DNA of 22,032 nucleotides from positions 1-22,032 of the IMG/VR virus record IMGVR_UViG_3300046808_000928; one strand, 5' to 3'. The DNA is from a virus. A program made the position numbers and the translations under genes. A model generated the notes under the pieces. The model made no database searches and was not told the DNA's origin. It saw only the letters and a list, made by a program, of their open reading frames with translations. This document shows positions 15,476 to 22,032 of the stretch, piece by piece (the first letter of the stretch is position 1; each line of letters begins with the position of its first letter).

Positions 15476-16444
15476 CTAAACTGATTTCTTATACCAATCA
15501 ATCGTGGATTTCAAACCATCTTCAAAATTTATAAGTGGTTTCCATCCTAATTTTTCTTGTGCCTTAGTTGAATCTACGGCATATCTTCTATCGTGTCCTA
15601 ATCTATCTTCAATATAGTTTATTAAATCTTTCGATTTTCCCATCGTTGATAATAATAATTTTACTATATCTATATTTTTCCATTCATTATCCGAACCGAT
15701 GTTATAAACTTCACCATTCTTTCCCCATTCATAAGCAAACCAAACTGCTCTACAATGGTCATCAACATGAATCCAATCACGAACATTTAGTCCATCACCA
15801 TAAATTGGCAGTTCTTTACCTTTCAATATGTTTGTTATCATTAGTGGTATCAATTTTTCGGTATGTTGTCTTGGTCCATAGTTGTTTGAACAACGAGTTA
15901 TGACTGTTGGGACACCGTAAGTGTGATAGTATGACCTAACAAAACAATCGGCAGATGCTTTTGCCGCTGAGTACGGTGAGTTTGGTAGAATTCGTGAGTG
16001 TTCGTTGAACTTTTCGGTAGAATTTAATTCTAAACTACCATAAACTTCGTCAGTAGATACTTGAACGAACTTTTTTATCCCCAAATCTTTAGCAACGGTC
16101 AAAAGTGAAACAGTTCCTACTATGTTTGTGTCTATAAATGGTTTTCCATCTACAATTGACCTATCTACATGAGATTCCGCAGCAAAATTTATTATACCTT
16201 CAACATCATGGTTAATACAAATCTCTTTAATTAGTTCTGTATTACAGATGTCTGCGTGATAAAATAAATAATCTTCATTATCTGAGAATTCTTCTACATT
16301 TTTTGGATTTCCAGCATAGGTTAGTAAGTCTACATTCACAATTCTGATATTCGATAGGGGTATGCCCAACATCATGTGAATAAAGTTACTACCAATAAAA
16401 CCACAACCACCTGTTACGAGGATAGTTCTTTTTTGATTTGACAT
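15476..16444 (-). CDS. rmlB: dTDP-glucose 4,6-dehydratase (RmlB/RfbB family)
   Basis: This is an extended short-chain dehydrogenase of 322 residues that converts dTDP-glucose to dTDP-4-keto-6-deoxyglucose, the branch point to rhamnose and other deoxysugars. Visible motifs: the NAD-binding GGCGFIG at residues 12-18, the STDEVYG catalytic block (Thr-Asp-Glu) near 126-132, YSAAKASAD (catalytic Tyr and Lys) near 157-165, then NNYGPRQHTEKLIP and the RDWIHVDDHCRA substrate-domain segment. Length and motifs are those of a complete enzyme. I chose the ATG at 16444: a TTG three codons upstream has AGGG only about 3 nt ahead, too close, whereas the ATG has it about 12 nt ahead. No partner genes (rmlA, C, D) are in the window. 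It lies between tail tube and chaperone genes as a single-gene unit with a leader motif on each side, which looks like inserted metabolic cargo. A related nucleotide-sugar dehydratase specificity cannot be excluded. Confidence 0.93.
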   Translation of the reverse strand: MSNQKRTILVTGGCGFIGSNFIHMMLGIPLSNIRIVNVDLLTYAGNPKNVEEFSDNEDYLFYHADICNTELIKEICINHDVEGIINFAAESHVDRSIVDGKPFIDTNIVGTVSLLTVAKDLGIKKFVQVSTDEVYGSLELNSTEKFNEHSRILPNSPYSAAKASADCFVRSYYHTYGVPTVITRCSNNYGPRQHTEKLIPLMITNILKGKELPIYGDGLNVRDWIHVDDHCRAVWFAYEWGKNGEVYNIGSDNEWKNIDIVKLLLSTMGKSKDLINYIEDRLGHDRRYAVDSTKAQEKLGWKPLINFEDGLKSTIDWYKKSV

Positions 16445-16481
16445 ATAAAACAAAACCCTACATTCATTGACATTACTGCCA

Positions 16482-16489
16482 ATAAATAT
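16482..16489 (-). promoter_or_regulatory. ATATTTAT leader motif upstream of the dehydratase
   Basis: Sense-strand context is CCCTATATTTATTGGC. The motif ends 37 nt before the ATG at 16444. The cargo gene therefore carries the same leader signal as the virion genes. Confidence 0.55.
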
Positions 16490-16529
16490 AGGGAATTTTT
16501 CGTAAACAATACTTTTGTATAATAAAAAA

Positions 16530-17018
16530 TTAGTATTGAAGTATTGCGTAATCGTATGCCAATGTCAATGAAATCTCAACAAACGCATCGTTTGCCCAAT
16601 CCATGTCACCGAATGTTGTTGCAGTGATGAAAGCACCTTTGATAGTCCATTCTTCAACTTTATCACCAACAGGTCCTAAGATGTGAAGTGTTAAATCTTT
16701 CTTATAGAAGTCAGAGTAACCATCACGACCAGTTACAGATTCATGTGATAGACGAACCCATTCCATAACTGCCTGAGCAGCGGAAGGAACAATAGGATCG
16801 TACAATTTAATTGTAATATCTTGCCATTCACCTTTACCCTTAACTTTTCGTTTAACATTGATATGGTCAAGTGTAATAGGATTGAAGCTGATATTTGGGC
16901 GTCCAGAACCTTTTACCAAGAAAGCCGGAACACCTTCGATATACAAAATAAATCGGTTTTGTAACTTTGGCTCAAACGGGGTAAAAAAGATTTCCGTGGG
17001 ATCAAGTAATTCAGCCAT
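16530..17018 (-). CDS. gp19: Tail tube protein (gp19-like)
   Basis: The 162-residue length is almost that of T4 gp19 (163). It polymerises into the inner tail tube through which DNA passes. The sequence shows the family layout: N-terminal DPTEIFFTPFEPKLQNRFIL, the central GSGRPNISFNPITLDHINVK with a basic RKVKGKGEW turn, LYDPIVPSAAQAVMEWVR, and the C-terminal ISLTLAYDYAILQY. ATG at 17018 is preceded by TTTGGAGATATAA, a strong GGAG signal. It follows the sheath gene, as in T4. In T4 the next gene is the portal; here it is the dehydratase. A bidirectional terminator separates it from the sheath, and an ATATTTAT motif lies between terminator and start. Confidence 0.95.
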   Translation of the reverse strand: MAELLDPTEIFFTPFEPKLQNRFILYIEGVPAFLVKGSGRPNISFNPITLDHINVKRKVKGKGEWQDITIKLYDPIVPSAAQAVMEWVRLSHESVTGRDGYSDFYKKDLTLHILGPVGDKVEEWTIKGAFITATTFGDMDWANDAFVEISLTLAYDYAILQY

Positions 17019-17050
17019 TTATATCTCCAAATTAAAAATTATCGTTTCAA

Positions 17051-17058
17051 ATAAATAT
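17051..17058 (-). promoter_or_regulatory. ATATTTAT leader motif upstream of the tail tube gene
   Basis: Sense-strand context is GATTATATTTATTTGAAAC, ending 32 nt before the ATG at 17018. It lies just downstream of the sheath terminator, which is where a new transcript would be expected to start. The TTTATnTGAAAC flank is shared with the copy at 10156. Confidence 0.6.
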
Positions 17059-17067
17059 AATCATTTC

Positions 17068-17098
17068 AAAAAAAGTGGGGAGAGTATTTCATCTCCCC
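17068..17098 (-). terminator. Rho-independent terminator between sheath and tube genes
   Basis: On the sense strand, GGGGAGA (17092-17098) and TCTCCCC (17077-17083) form a 7-bp stem with an 8-nt loop. AC and then seven T (17068-17074) follow. It starts 13 nt after the sheath TAA (17112-17114). A six-A run precedes the stem, so the element could also terminate plus-strand transcription. Confidence 0.88.
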
Positions 17099-17111
17099 TT
17101 TTTTATTTCAA

Positions 17112-19550
17112 TTAAGCACCTGGGAACGCAGCACCTGTGTTTTGAATGTTGAAGTCAAGAATGATGAATTCAGCAGTCTTAGCAGGTTGCAAGAACAATT
17201 GACCGTAAAGTATGTTTCTATCAATGATGTCAGGTGTATTGTTACTTTCATCCATGATAACACGGAAAGCATATAAACCTTGGCGTTGTTGAATTGATTC
17301 AAGATATGGTGTCACGATGTTCAAGAAGCGAGTTCTTGTTTGTGATGTGTTTTGTTCAAACACAAGGTATCTTGTAGAAGAAGCAATAAACTTCTTAGCA
17401 GCAATCAACAGACGGCGAACATTGATACGGTCAAGAGCAGATGGACGACCTTGAAGTGTCTTTTGACCCCATACACATACTCCAGTTGCAGGGAATACTG
17501 CGATAGGATTAATTCTTGCCTCATACAATGTATCTCTTTCTGCCTGAGTAAGTCTTGATTTAACTTCAACAACTTCTGTCAGACCACCACGATTCAAACC
17601 AGCAGGAGCGAACCATTCAGCAGACACACGGTCATTGAATGCAATCACACCAGGAAGAACAACAGATGGTGGAACCCAAATTGGTTTGTTTCTGTCCATA
17701 TCAAGAATCTTAACCCAAGGATAATAAGTTGCAGCGTAGTTACTATCAAACCCTTCGGTTGTAGAAACAGCAGTTGCAATATTATCATTGATACCAACAG
17801 CATCCATTACATAGAAAGCGTCACCGCGATCCTCACAAACATCTTTAGCGTATGATGTAACTGCAGAGTGCAATGAATGAATTATACCAGGAGTTGAAAC
17901 CATATTAATATCGAATTCATCTGCATTTGATATTGTATCAAGTGCCTTCTTATATGAAGTATATCCATCAGCAGTTGTAGATGAAATATCGAATCCTTGT
18001 GTATTACCGGCTTCAATATGTGTACCTGTTTTCTTTTGGAGATTTGGTTTGTGACCATCAAATCCACCTTGGAAAGGCACCATGAACTTACGAGAATCCA
18101 ATGCAGTGTTTGTTGTCAAATCGATAGATGCACTGTAAGCACCGGCGGATGATGGGAAACTTGCACCAGGATTTTGGTTATAATCACCAAGATAGAAATC
18201 TACATTACTTCCTGTTGTTTGATTTGCAGTGATTGGCAATGGACGAAGATAATTGAAGTTATCGGTATTTGAGAAATCATAAGAGAATCCCCAATATACT
18301 CGTCTATTGTAAGCACCACCGGCTGTTTGGTCTGCAATATAAGTAGCAGCAGCAGGTTGTGTGAATGCACTTGGTATAGGTGATTTAGGAGCACGGAAAC
18401 CAAAAGGTACTAAGTTTGGAGATACACCACCGTTTGCAACGGCTTCTGTTACTTCAACACGAATATATTTTGATTTGTTAGAATAATCACCGTTTACAAC
18501 AACTTTACCAGCATCTGTTACAGTGATATATCTATCACCAATAACTCTTGTAATATACTTAGGTGAATTAGGATCAAGACTACACTTGAATGATTCTACT
18601 ACATTTGGACGCAAATCTTCATCTTCATAAGTGAATGGTGTTTGTGGAAGTTTAGATTGATCAACAAATCTAACAACAACATCAAAGTCACCATACTCAG
18701 AACCAGCAATTGTTCCAGCAGCACGAATATTTGCAATACCAACTTTTACTTCATAGTTTGAATGAATACCATGAGAAAGAGTATGGAATTTAAACAAATC
18801 GGAAGATATTGAACCAACTTTTTGTGAAGTGATCCATGGTGTAGATGCTTCAAGATAATCAGTTGTGAAATCCCAAGGTGAACCTGCTGAACCTGTTTCA
18901 ATCAAAATAGTAGTTGCACCGTCTGCAGCAATAGAAGCAGATGCCTGTTGTTTGAAATTAACATAGTTGTAAACAGCGTGTGTACCGTAAGGATTATATC
19001 CGTATAAGTCACCAATATATGATGTAGAATCTGGATTGATAGAAGCACTAAATGCAAGTCCGTTTTCACTTGTAGCATTTGTAAATGAGGATACATCTGT
19101 TGTAAATCCACCAGATACAGTAAGAACAAAACTACCACTCTTATTAGAAGCAACAGTAGTGTTTGCAAACAATGAAGTTGCATCTGTATTTGTTACAACG
19201 AAAGTTGGGTGTAAGAACGAAATTAATTTTTTACCCCATGAACCTGTTGCAACGATAGCAATTGGATGCTTCAATGAATATCCACCTGAACCAAGAACAC
19301 GCACGATAGTTGCACTACCAGCGTTATTCAAATAATTTTTTGCAGTATATGGTAAGTACGAATGTTCATAAGTACCACCAAACTTAGTTACAAAGTCACC
19401 ATAACCTTCTACAACAGTTGGTACGAAGGCGGGTCCTTTAAGCGTTGGTCCTACGAGAGCCGCACCGATTGCACCAATTCCTTGTGGAAGGAACGATAGA
19501 TCCAATTCATTGGTAAACACTCCAGGACTTACAATTCTTTCATTAGCCAC
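17112..19550 (-). CDS. gp18: Contractile tail sheath protein (gp18-like)
   Basis: This 812-residue protein forms the contracting outer tail. The N-terminus (residues 1-95) has the typical sheath pattern: SPGVFTNELDLSFLP, AIGAALVGPTLKGPAFVP, FGGTYEHSYLPYTAKNYLNN. The C-terminal domain (about 570-812) is also typical: NRGGLTEVVEVKSRLTQAER, GVCVWGQKTLQ, RINVRRLLIAAKKFI, then ILYGQLFLQPAKTAEFIILDF. The middle (about 110-560) is variable and makes it longer than T4 gp18 (659 residues), so extra surface domains are likely. The start is GTG at 19550 with GGAG 8 nt ahead; there is no nearby in-frame ATG. It has its own leader motif upstream and a terminator downstream, consistent with a monocistronic, highly expressed transcript. 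Confidence 0.95.
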   Translation of the reverse strand: MANERIVSPGVFTNELDLSFLPQGIGAIGAALVGPTLKGPAFVPTVVEGYGDFVTKFGGTYEHSYLPYTAKNYLNNAGSATIVRVLGSGGYSLKHPIAIVATGSWGKKLISFLHPTFVVTNTDATSLFANTTVASNKSGSFVLTVSGGFTTDVSSFTNATSENGLAFSASINPDSTSYIGDLYGYNPYGTHAVYNYVNFKQQASASIAADGATTILIETGSAGSPWDFTTDYLEASTPWITSQKVGSISSDLFKFHTLSHGIHSNYEVKVGIANIRAAGTIAGSEYGDFDVVVRFVDQSKLPQTPFTYEDEDLRPNVVESFKCSLDPNSPKYITRVIGDRYITVTDAGKVVVNGDYSNKSKYIRVEVTEAVANGGVSPNLVPFGFRAPKSPIPSAFTQPAAATYIADQTAGGAYNRRVYWGFSYDFSNTDNFNYLRPLPITANQTTGSNVDFYLGDYNQNPGASFPSSAGAYSASIDLTTNTALDSRKFMVPFQGGFDGHKPNLQKKTGTHIEAGNTQGFDISSTTADGYTSYKKALDTISNADEFDINMVSTPGIIHSLHSAVTSYAKDVCEDRGDAFYVMDAVGINDNIATAVSTTEGFDSNYAATYYPWVKILDMDRNKPIWVPPSVVLPGVIAFNDRVSAEWFAPAGLNRGGLTEVVEVKSRLTQAERDTLYEARINPIAVFPATGVCVWGQKTLQGRPSALDRINVRRLLIAAKKFIASSTRYLVFEQNTSQTRTRFLNIVTPYLESIQQRQGLYAFRVIMDESNNTPDIIDRNILYGQLFLQPAKTAEFIILDFNIQNTGAAFPGA

Positions 19551-19596
19551 TATTTATCTCCAGTATAAATTTATAGATATAGAATTTCTTCTACAC

Positions 19597-19604
19597 ATAA
19601 ATAT
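19597..19604 (-). promoter_or_regulatory. ATATTTAT leader motif upstream of the sheath gene
   Basis: Sense-strand context is AATTCATATTTATGTG, ending 46 nt before the GTG at 19550 and starting 17 nt after the stop of the 98-residue gene. No strong terminator precedes it; a GAATT/AATTC pairing lies just upstream but lacks a T run. Confidence 0.55.
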
Positions 19605-19621
19605 GAATTAAAAATTCCAAA

Positions 19622-19918
19622 CTATGATGCCGAAGGAATAAATTTACCAGAATCTAAATCTAAAACACCGTCTCCATATTTTTCGTTAAGTGACTTAACT
19701 AAATCGGATTCTTGTTTTTGTAAATCATTGTATTTGGTAAACAAACTCTCTCTCAACTCACGCATTTGGTCCAATCTCTTATTCAATAAATGCAATTCAA
19801 TTTCAACTTGCCCAATCTGTGCAGTTGTTGTAGCATAACTTGATTGAAGATCTTTCACTGTAACAATATCTTCTTGTGAAAATTCTTGTTCTGTAATTGT
19901 TTTAGCATTCTCTGCCAT
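19622..19918 (-). CDS. Small coiled-coil protein between tail terminator and sheath genes
   Basis: This 98-residue acidic protein has no membrane segment. Residues about 28-80 form a nearly uninterrupted heptad pattern (QIGQVEIELHLLNKRLDQMR, then ELRESLFTKYNDLQ), so it is very likely a helical coiled coil, ending in a short GDGVLDLDSGKF tail. GAGG lies 9 nt before the ATG, and the gene has its own leader motif. In T4 this place between gp15 and gp18 holds the terminase genes; here only this small gene is present. The function is unknown. An assembly chaperone, scaffold or minor virion protein would all fit its position among the tail genes. Confidence 0.85.
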   Translation of the reverse strand: MAENAKTITEQEFSQEDIVTVKDLQSSYATTTAQIGQVEIELHLLNKRLDQMRELRESLFTKYNDLQKQESDLVKSLNEKYGDGVLDLDSGKFIPSAS

Positions 19919-19955
19919 AATAAAACCTCATTTAAAAAATTAAAAAATAACACTT

Positions 19956-19963
19956 ATAAATAT
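19956..19963 (-). promoter_or_regulatory. ATATTTAT leader motif upstream of the coiled-coil gene
   Basis: Sense-strand context is TGATATTTATAAG; the first base of the octamer is the last base of the TGA stop of the 334-residue gene. It ends 37 nt before the ATG at 19918. In the transcription direction this is the first copy in the window. Confidence 0.55.
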
Positions 19964-20967
19964 CAATCAGCTTCCTCAGGATATACATCCGGTGGTCTGT
20001 TATCGAAATTATCATCTCGTCTACTACTTCTATTTTTCCAATCCCGCAGTCTTGCATCTGCATCATTGTTTATTGAACCGTATCTACTACCTTGTTGTGA
20101 ATAATTTATAGAATCTGGATTCATCATTGAATTAATATCACCGAATAGTTCGGATACGAATCGTATTTTGTTTGCAGTTACAGTTCGTTTTGTAGTTGTT
20201 TCCATTCCAATATCTTTTGGTAACAAGTATCCATGAACTGTTAGTTGGAATGATGCTCTCACTATTCTATCTTGACCAGTGGTATTACTGTCTTCGATAC
20301 TAATAGAATCCAAATTGGTTGAAAACTTAAAAAAGTTTTTATCACCGAAAGATTGTCCACCATAATATATGAAGTTTTCAATTATGTAATTTAACTGATT
20401 TTGATATTCGCACCAAGCAATAAAATCATAAGTTAAATCTACATAGTCAGCCATTGGTGCTAGAAAATATTCATACGGTCTTTTCTTTTCGTATTGTGTA
20501 TGAAACTTATCATACGGTGCCGTTCTATTATATCTTTGTTGCATAACATAAGCAATCTGTTTTGTATTTGCAACTTTGTTTCTTCTCATTTCGTTTTTAA
20601 TAGCAACTCCAGACCTACGAAATGTTATTAATGGTGCAATAGTTTTACCTTTCTTATCTTTTAGGAAACCGTCTTTTTGAATAGATGCCCATTTTTCAGA
20701 GTTTGCATAAATGATTGGAACTGGTATAGACTCATTACCATCCTCAACTTTCAACAACATTTTTTGATCAACAAAAGATTTTACTGCAAAATCTATGTCA
20801 TAGAGTGTAACGCCAACACTTCTCGTTTTATCTTTATCTCTACGAGTTTGAAGATGACGACCCTTACCTAAATCTGGCCTTTGATTTTGTTCCGAATTTG
20901 TATCATCGATGAAAGAATCTCGTGTTCTTCTCAACGGTGGTATTCTATATTTAGATGAATTTTTCAT
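19963..20967 (-). CDS. Putative tail terminator / sheath stabiliser (gp15-like)
   Basis: This 334-residue protein probably caps the tail tube and sheath and joins them to the neck. The core (about residues 50-265) has the order I associate with gp15-type proteins: an N-terminal VPIIYANSEKWA segment, PLITFRRSGVAI, a YEYFLAPMADYVDLTYDFIA strand, the helix CEYQNQLNYIIENFIYYGG, and a final RASFQLTVHGYLLPKD strand. The N-terminus is basic and disordered-looking. The C-terminus is Asp/Arg-rich (about residues 295-334). The gene overlaps the previous stop as TAATG and lacks a clear Shine-Dalgarno, implying translational coupling to the 174-residue gene. The gp15 assignment comes from pattern and order (neck, then this, then sheath), not from a search. 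Confidence 0.62.
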   Translation of the reverse strand: MKNSSKYRIPPLRRTRDSFIDDTNSEQNQRPDLGKGRHLQTRRDKDKTRSVGVTLYDIDFAVKSFVDQKMLLKVEDGNESIPVPIIYANSEKWASIQKDGFLKDKKGKTIAPLITFRRSGVAIKNEMRRNKVANTKQIAYVMQQRYNRTAPYDKFHTQYEKKRPYEYFLAPMADYVDLTYDFIAWCEYQNQLNYIIENFIYYGGQSFGDKNFFKFSTNLDSISIEDSNTTGQDRIVRASFQLTVHGYLLPKDIGMETTTKRTVTANKIRFVSELFGDINSMMNPDSINYSQQGSRYGSINNDADARLRDWKNRSSRRDDNFDNRPPDVYPEEAD

Positions 20968-21491
20968 TATATGTTGCTCGGAATATCATTATGATCTGTT
21001 GTAATTGCAGGACGGAATTCCTCTACTTGAATTCTTGACCTTCTTGTTAAGTGTGTATTTGCAATAATAGAAACATTATGTCCCCATTTCTCAGTTGCAA
21101 AAGAATAATCAGGATTCTTACCACCAAAGTATTGATTTTCCTCAACGGCATCAACTTCCCACCATTCACCGTTATATTCTATAACATCACCCACTTCAAC
21201 AAAAACATCAACTACTTTAAGATATTCTCGTATAAACCCAAAAGAACACGCCTGATTATAGTCTTGTCCAAACTCAGTACCTTCAAATGCCTGATTATCA
21301 CGAGTTATCAATGCAGGAACTTTTACTGGACTATGATATACCTTTCTATCTGATTCATTGTATATGTTAGTCTTAGTATTTTCTATTGATAATTTATAAA
21401 CAGCAACTTCTGTGTCTATAATGTCTGCAATCAATTCCATATTGAATTTATGTACGAGACCAGCATCTCGTGTTCCATGAAATAATGGCAT
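20967..21491 (-). CDS. Putative neck / head-closure protein (gp14-like)
   Basis: This 174-residue soluble protein opens with MPLFHGTRDAGLVHKFNMEL. It continues with a segment, AVYKLSIENTKTNIYNESD, reminiscent of neck proteins. The later GDVIEYNGEWWEVDAVEEN-Q followed by NPDYSFATEKWGHN resembles the connector/head-closure pattern of a small beta-barrel with a tryptophan-rich strand. ATG at 21491 is preceded by AGGATAATAAA, a good Shine-Dalgarno overlapping the end of the upstream gene, and its stop overlaps the next ATG. It is therefore translated as part of a tight three-gene neck block. A gp14-like role is an inference; a generic head-tail joining protein is safe. Confidence 0.55.
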   Translation of the reverse strand: MPLFHGTRDAGLVHKFNMELIADIIDTEVAVYKLSIENTKTNIYNESDRKVYHSPVKVPALITRDNQAFEGTEFGQDYNQACSFGFIREYLKVVDVFVEVGDVIEYNGEWWEVDAVEENQYFGGKNPDYSFATEKWGHNVSIIANTHLTRRSRIQVEEFRPAITTDHNDIPSNI

Positions 21492-21495
21492 TTTA

Positions 21496-22032
21496 TTATC
21501 CTATGTAAATTGCTAAAGGTGTACCATTTAAACTAACATTCAAGTGTTCTGTCTCTGCTCTTTTTGCTTCTAACAATTTAGCACGAGTCATTGTATCTAA
21601 CATCAGTCTTAACTCATCTACCAATGCCTGTTTTTCTGTTCCAGCGGCAGATAACAAATCGGCAGCATTTAGTGTTGTTTCACCATTTGGAATAGGAATA
21701 CTACCGTACTTACCACGAATATATCCAAGATTTTCTTTTGCAAGTGCAAGTGTATACTTAAATATCCACTGTCTTCCAACTGAATTTATGTGTTGATATT
21801 TCATGTGACTATACGGAGCATTTGAAATATCAGATACAGTTCCGTTTGCATATTTTAATGGATTAGACCGTTCTTCTTTTATAATATATTCAATCCACAA
21901 TTTAAAATCTTTAACCGGAATTGGAAATATTCTCAGTTCATTGTTTATCAATTCAAATGAATATGAAGACTTTCTCATCAAATCATTAAATTCGATTGCC
22001 TGAACACGCAACATATCAGCATACATAGGCAT
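21496..22032 (-). CDS. Putative neck/structural protein, partial at its N-terminus
   Basis: 178 codons are visible up to the window edge. The frame happens to begin with ATG at 22032, but the gene may well start further upstream outside the window. Recognisable stretches are ELRIFPIPVKDFKLWIEYI, INSVGRQWIFKYTLALAKEN, LGYIRGKYGSIPIPNGETTL and the C-terminal helix EKQALVDELRLMLDTMTRA, ending in LNGTPLAIYIG. This pattern (a GRQW-IFKYTLALAKE helix, a RGKYG-IPIPN turn and a long charged helix) is one I remember from neck or structural proteins of aquatic T4-like phages, close to gp13 in order. T4 gp13 is 309 residues, so roughly the second half would be visible. It ends 4 nt before the next gene's start. 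Confidence 0.6.
   Translation of the reverse strand: MPMYADMLRVQAIEFNDLMRKSSYSFELINNELRIFPIPVKDFKLWIEYIIKEERSNPLKYANGTVSDISNAPYSHMKYQHINSVGRQWIFKYTLALAKENLGYIRGKYGSIPIPNGETTLNAADLLSAAGTEKQALVDELRLMLDTMTRAKLLEAKRAETEHLNVSLNGTPLAIYIG

Noticed and set aside
15476-16444. Dehydratase as contaminating host DNA in a chimeric assembly
   Set aside because: Its base composition, strand and leader motif match the surrounding phage genes, and intact leaders lie on both sides. Raw reads would settle it.
16442-16453. TTG at 16453 as the start of the dehydratase
   Set aside because: It adds only three residues before an ATG, and the AGGG signal is too close to the TTG but suitably placed for the ATG at 16444.
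10156-19963. Reading the leader motifs as ordinary T4 late promoters on the plus strand (NATAAATA)
   Set aside because: As plus-strand promoters they would fire away from every gene into antisense of the upstream gene, and no plus-strand gene exists in the window. The sense-strand reading is more economical, although antisense transcription cannot be excluded without RNA data.
19963-22032. Contractile injection system or tailocin rather than a phage
   Set aside because: The neck and head-closure-type genes and the very long tape measure fit a DNA-packaging phage. No toxin, ATPase or effector gene typical of injection systems is present. The capsid genes are simply outside the window.

Overview
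The window looks like part of the tail module of a large, AT-rich, contractile-tailed (myovirus) phage genome of the wider T4 superfamily. All confident genes lie on the minus strand, so transcription runs from position 22032 towards 1. The T4-superfamily assignment rests on a tail sheath (gp18-like), a 162-residue tail tube (gp19-like; T4 gp19 is 163 residues), a gp26/gp51-like tail chaperone pair, a tape measure, a LysM/gp53-like protein and a gp27-like hub in order. No capsid, terminase, portal, replication, tRNA, integrase or CRISPR sequence was seen. The host cannot be named; clear Shine-Dalgarno sequences (GGAG, AGGA, GAGG) before most genes argue for a host that uses them.

In the direction of transcription: (1) neck/tail-completion block at 22032-19963: a partial gp13-like neck protein, a 174-residue head-closure candidate (gp14-like) and a 334-residue gp15-like tail terminator/sheath stabiliser, tightly packed. 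(2) A 98-residue coiled-coil protein, the 812-residue sheath and the tube protein, each behind its own short leader. (3) An apparent cargo gene, a dTDP-glucose 4,6-dehydratase (RmlB family), inside the tail module. (4) The tail assembly chaperone: a gp26-like 288-residue frame whose 3' end overlaps a gp51-like frame that has no normal start codon, with a run of seven T on the sense strand at the overlap. (5) The 1363-residue tape measure. (6) A baseplate block at 10132-1: a 2257-residue repeat protein ending in a tube-initiator-like domain, a LysM protein, a 692-residue hub, a 216-residue protein and a gene running off the window.

Two features stand out. First, the octamer ATATTTAT (sense strand) occurs by eye exactly seven times in the window. 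All seven copies are in the short leaders 23-49 nt upstream of a start codon, in the same orientation, and none was found inside a gene. It behaves like a phage-specific promoter, yet it is the reverse complement of the T4/cyanophage late promoter core (NATAAATA). One copy is built into a Rho-independent terminator hairpin. Second, the 2257-residue protein carries three nested families of tandem repeats, including about 20 units of about 44 residues, upstream of its baseplate-type C-terminal domain.

No gene-free stretch exceeds 100 bases. Functions of the neck, hub and 216-residue proteins are inferred from remembered family patterns and gene order, without a database search.
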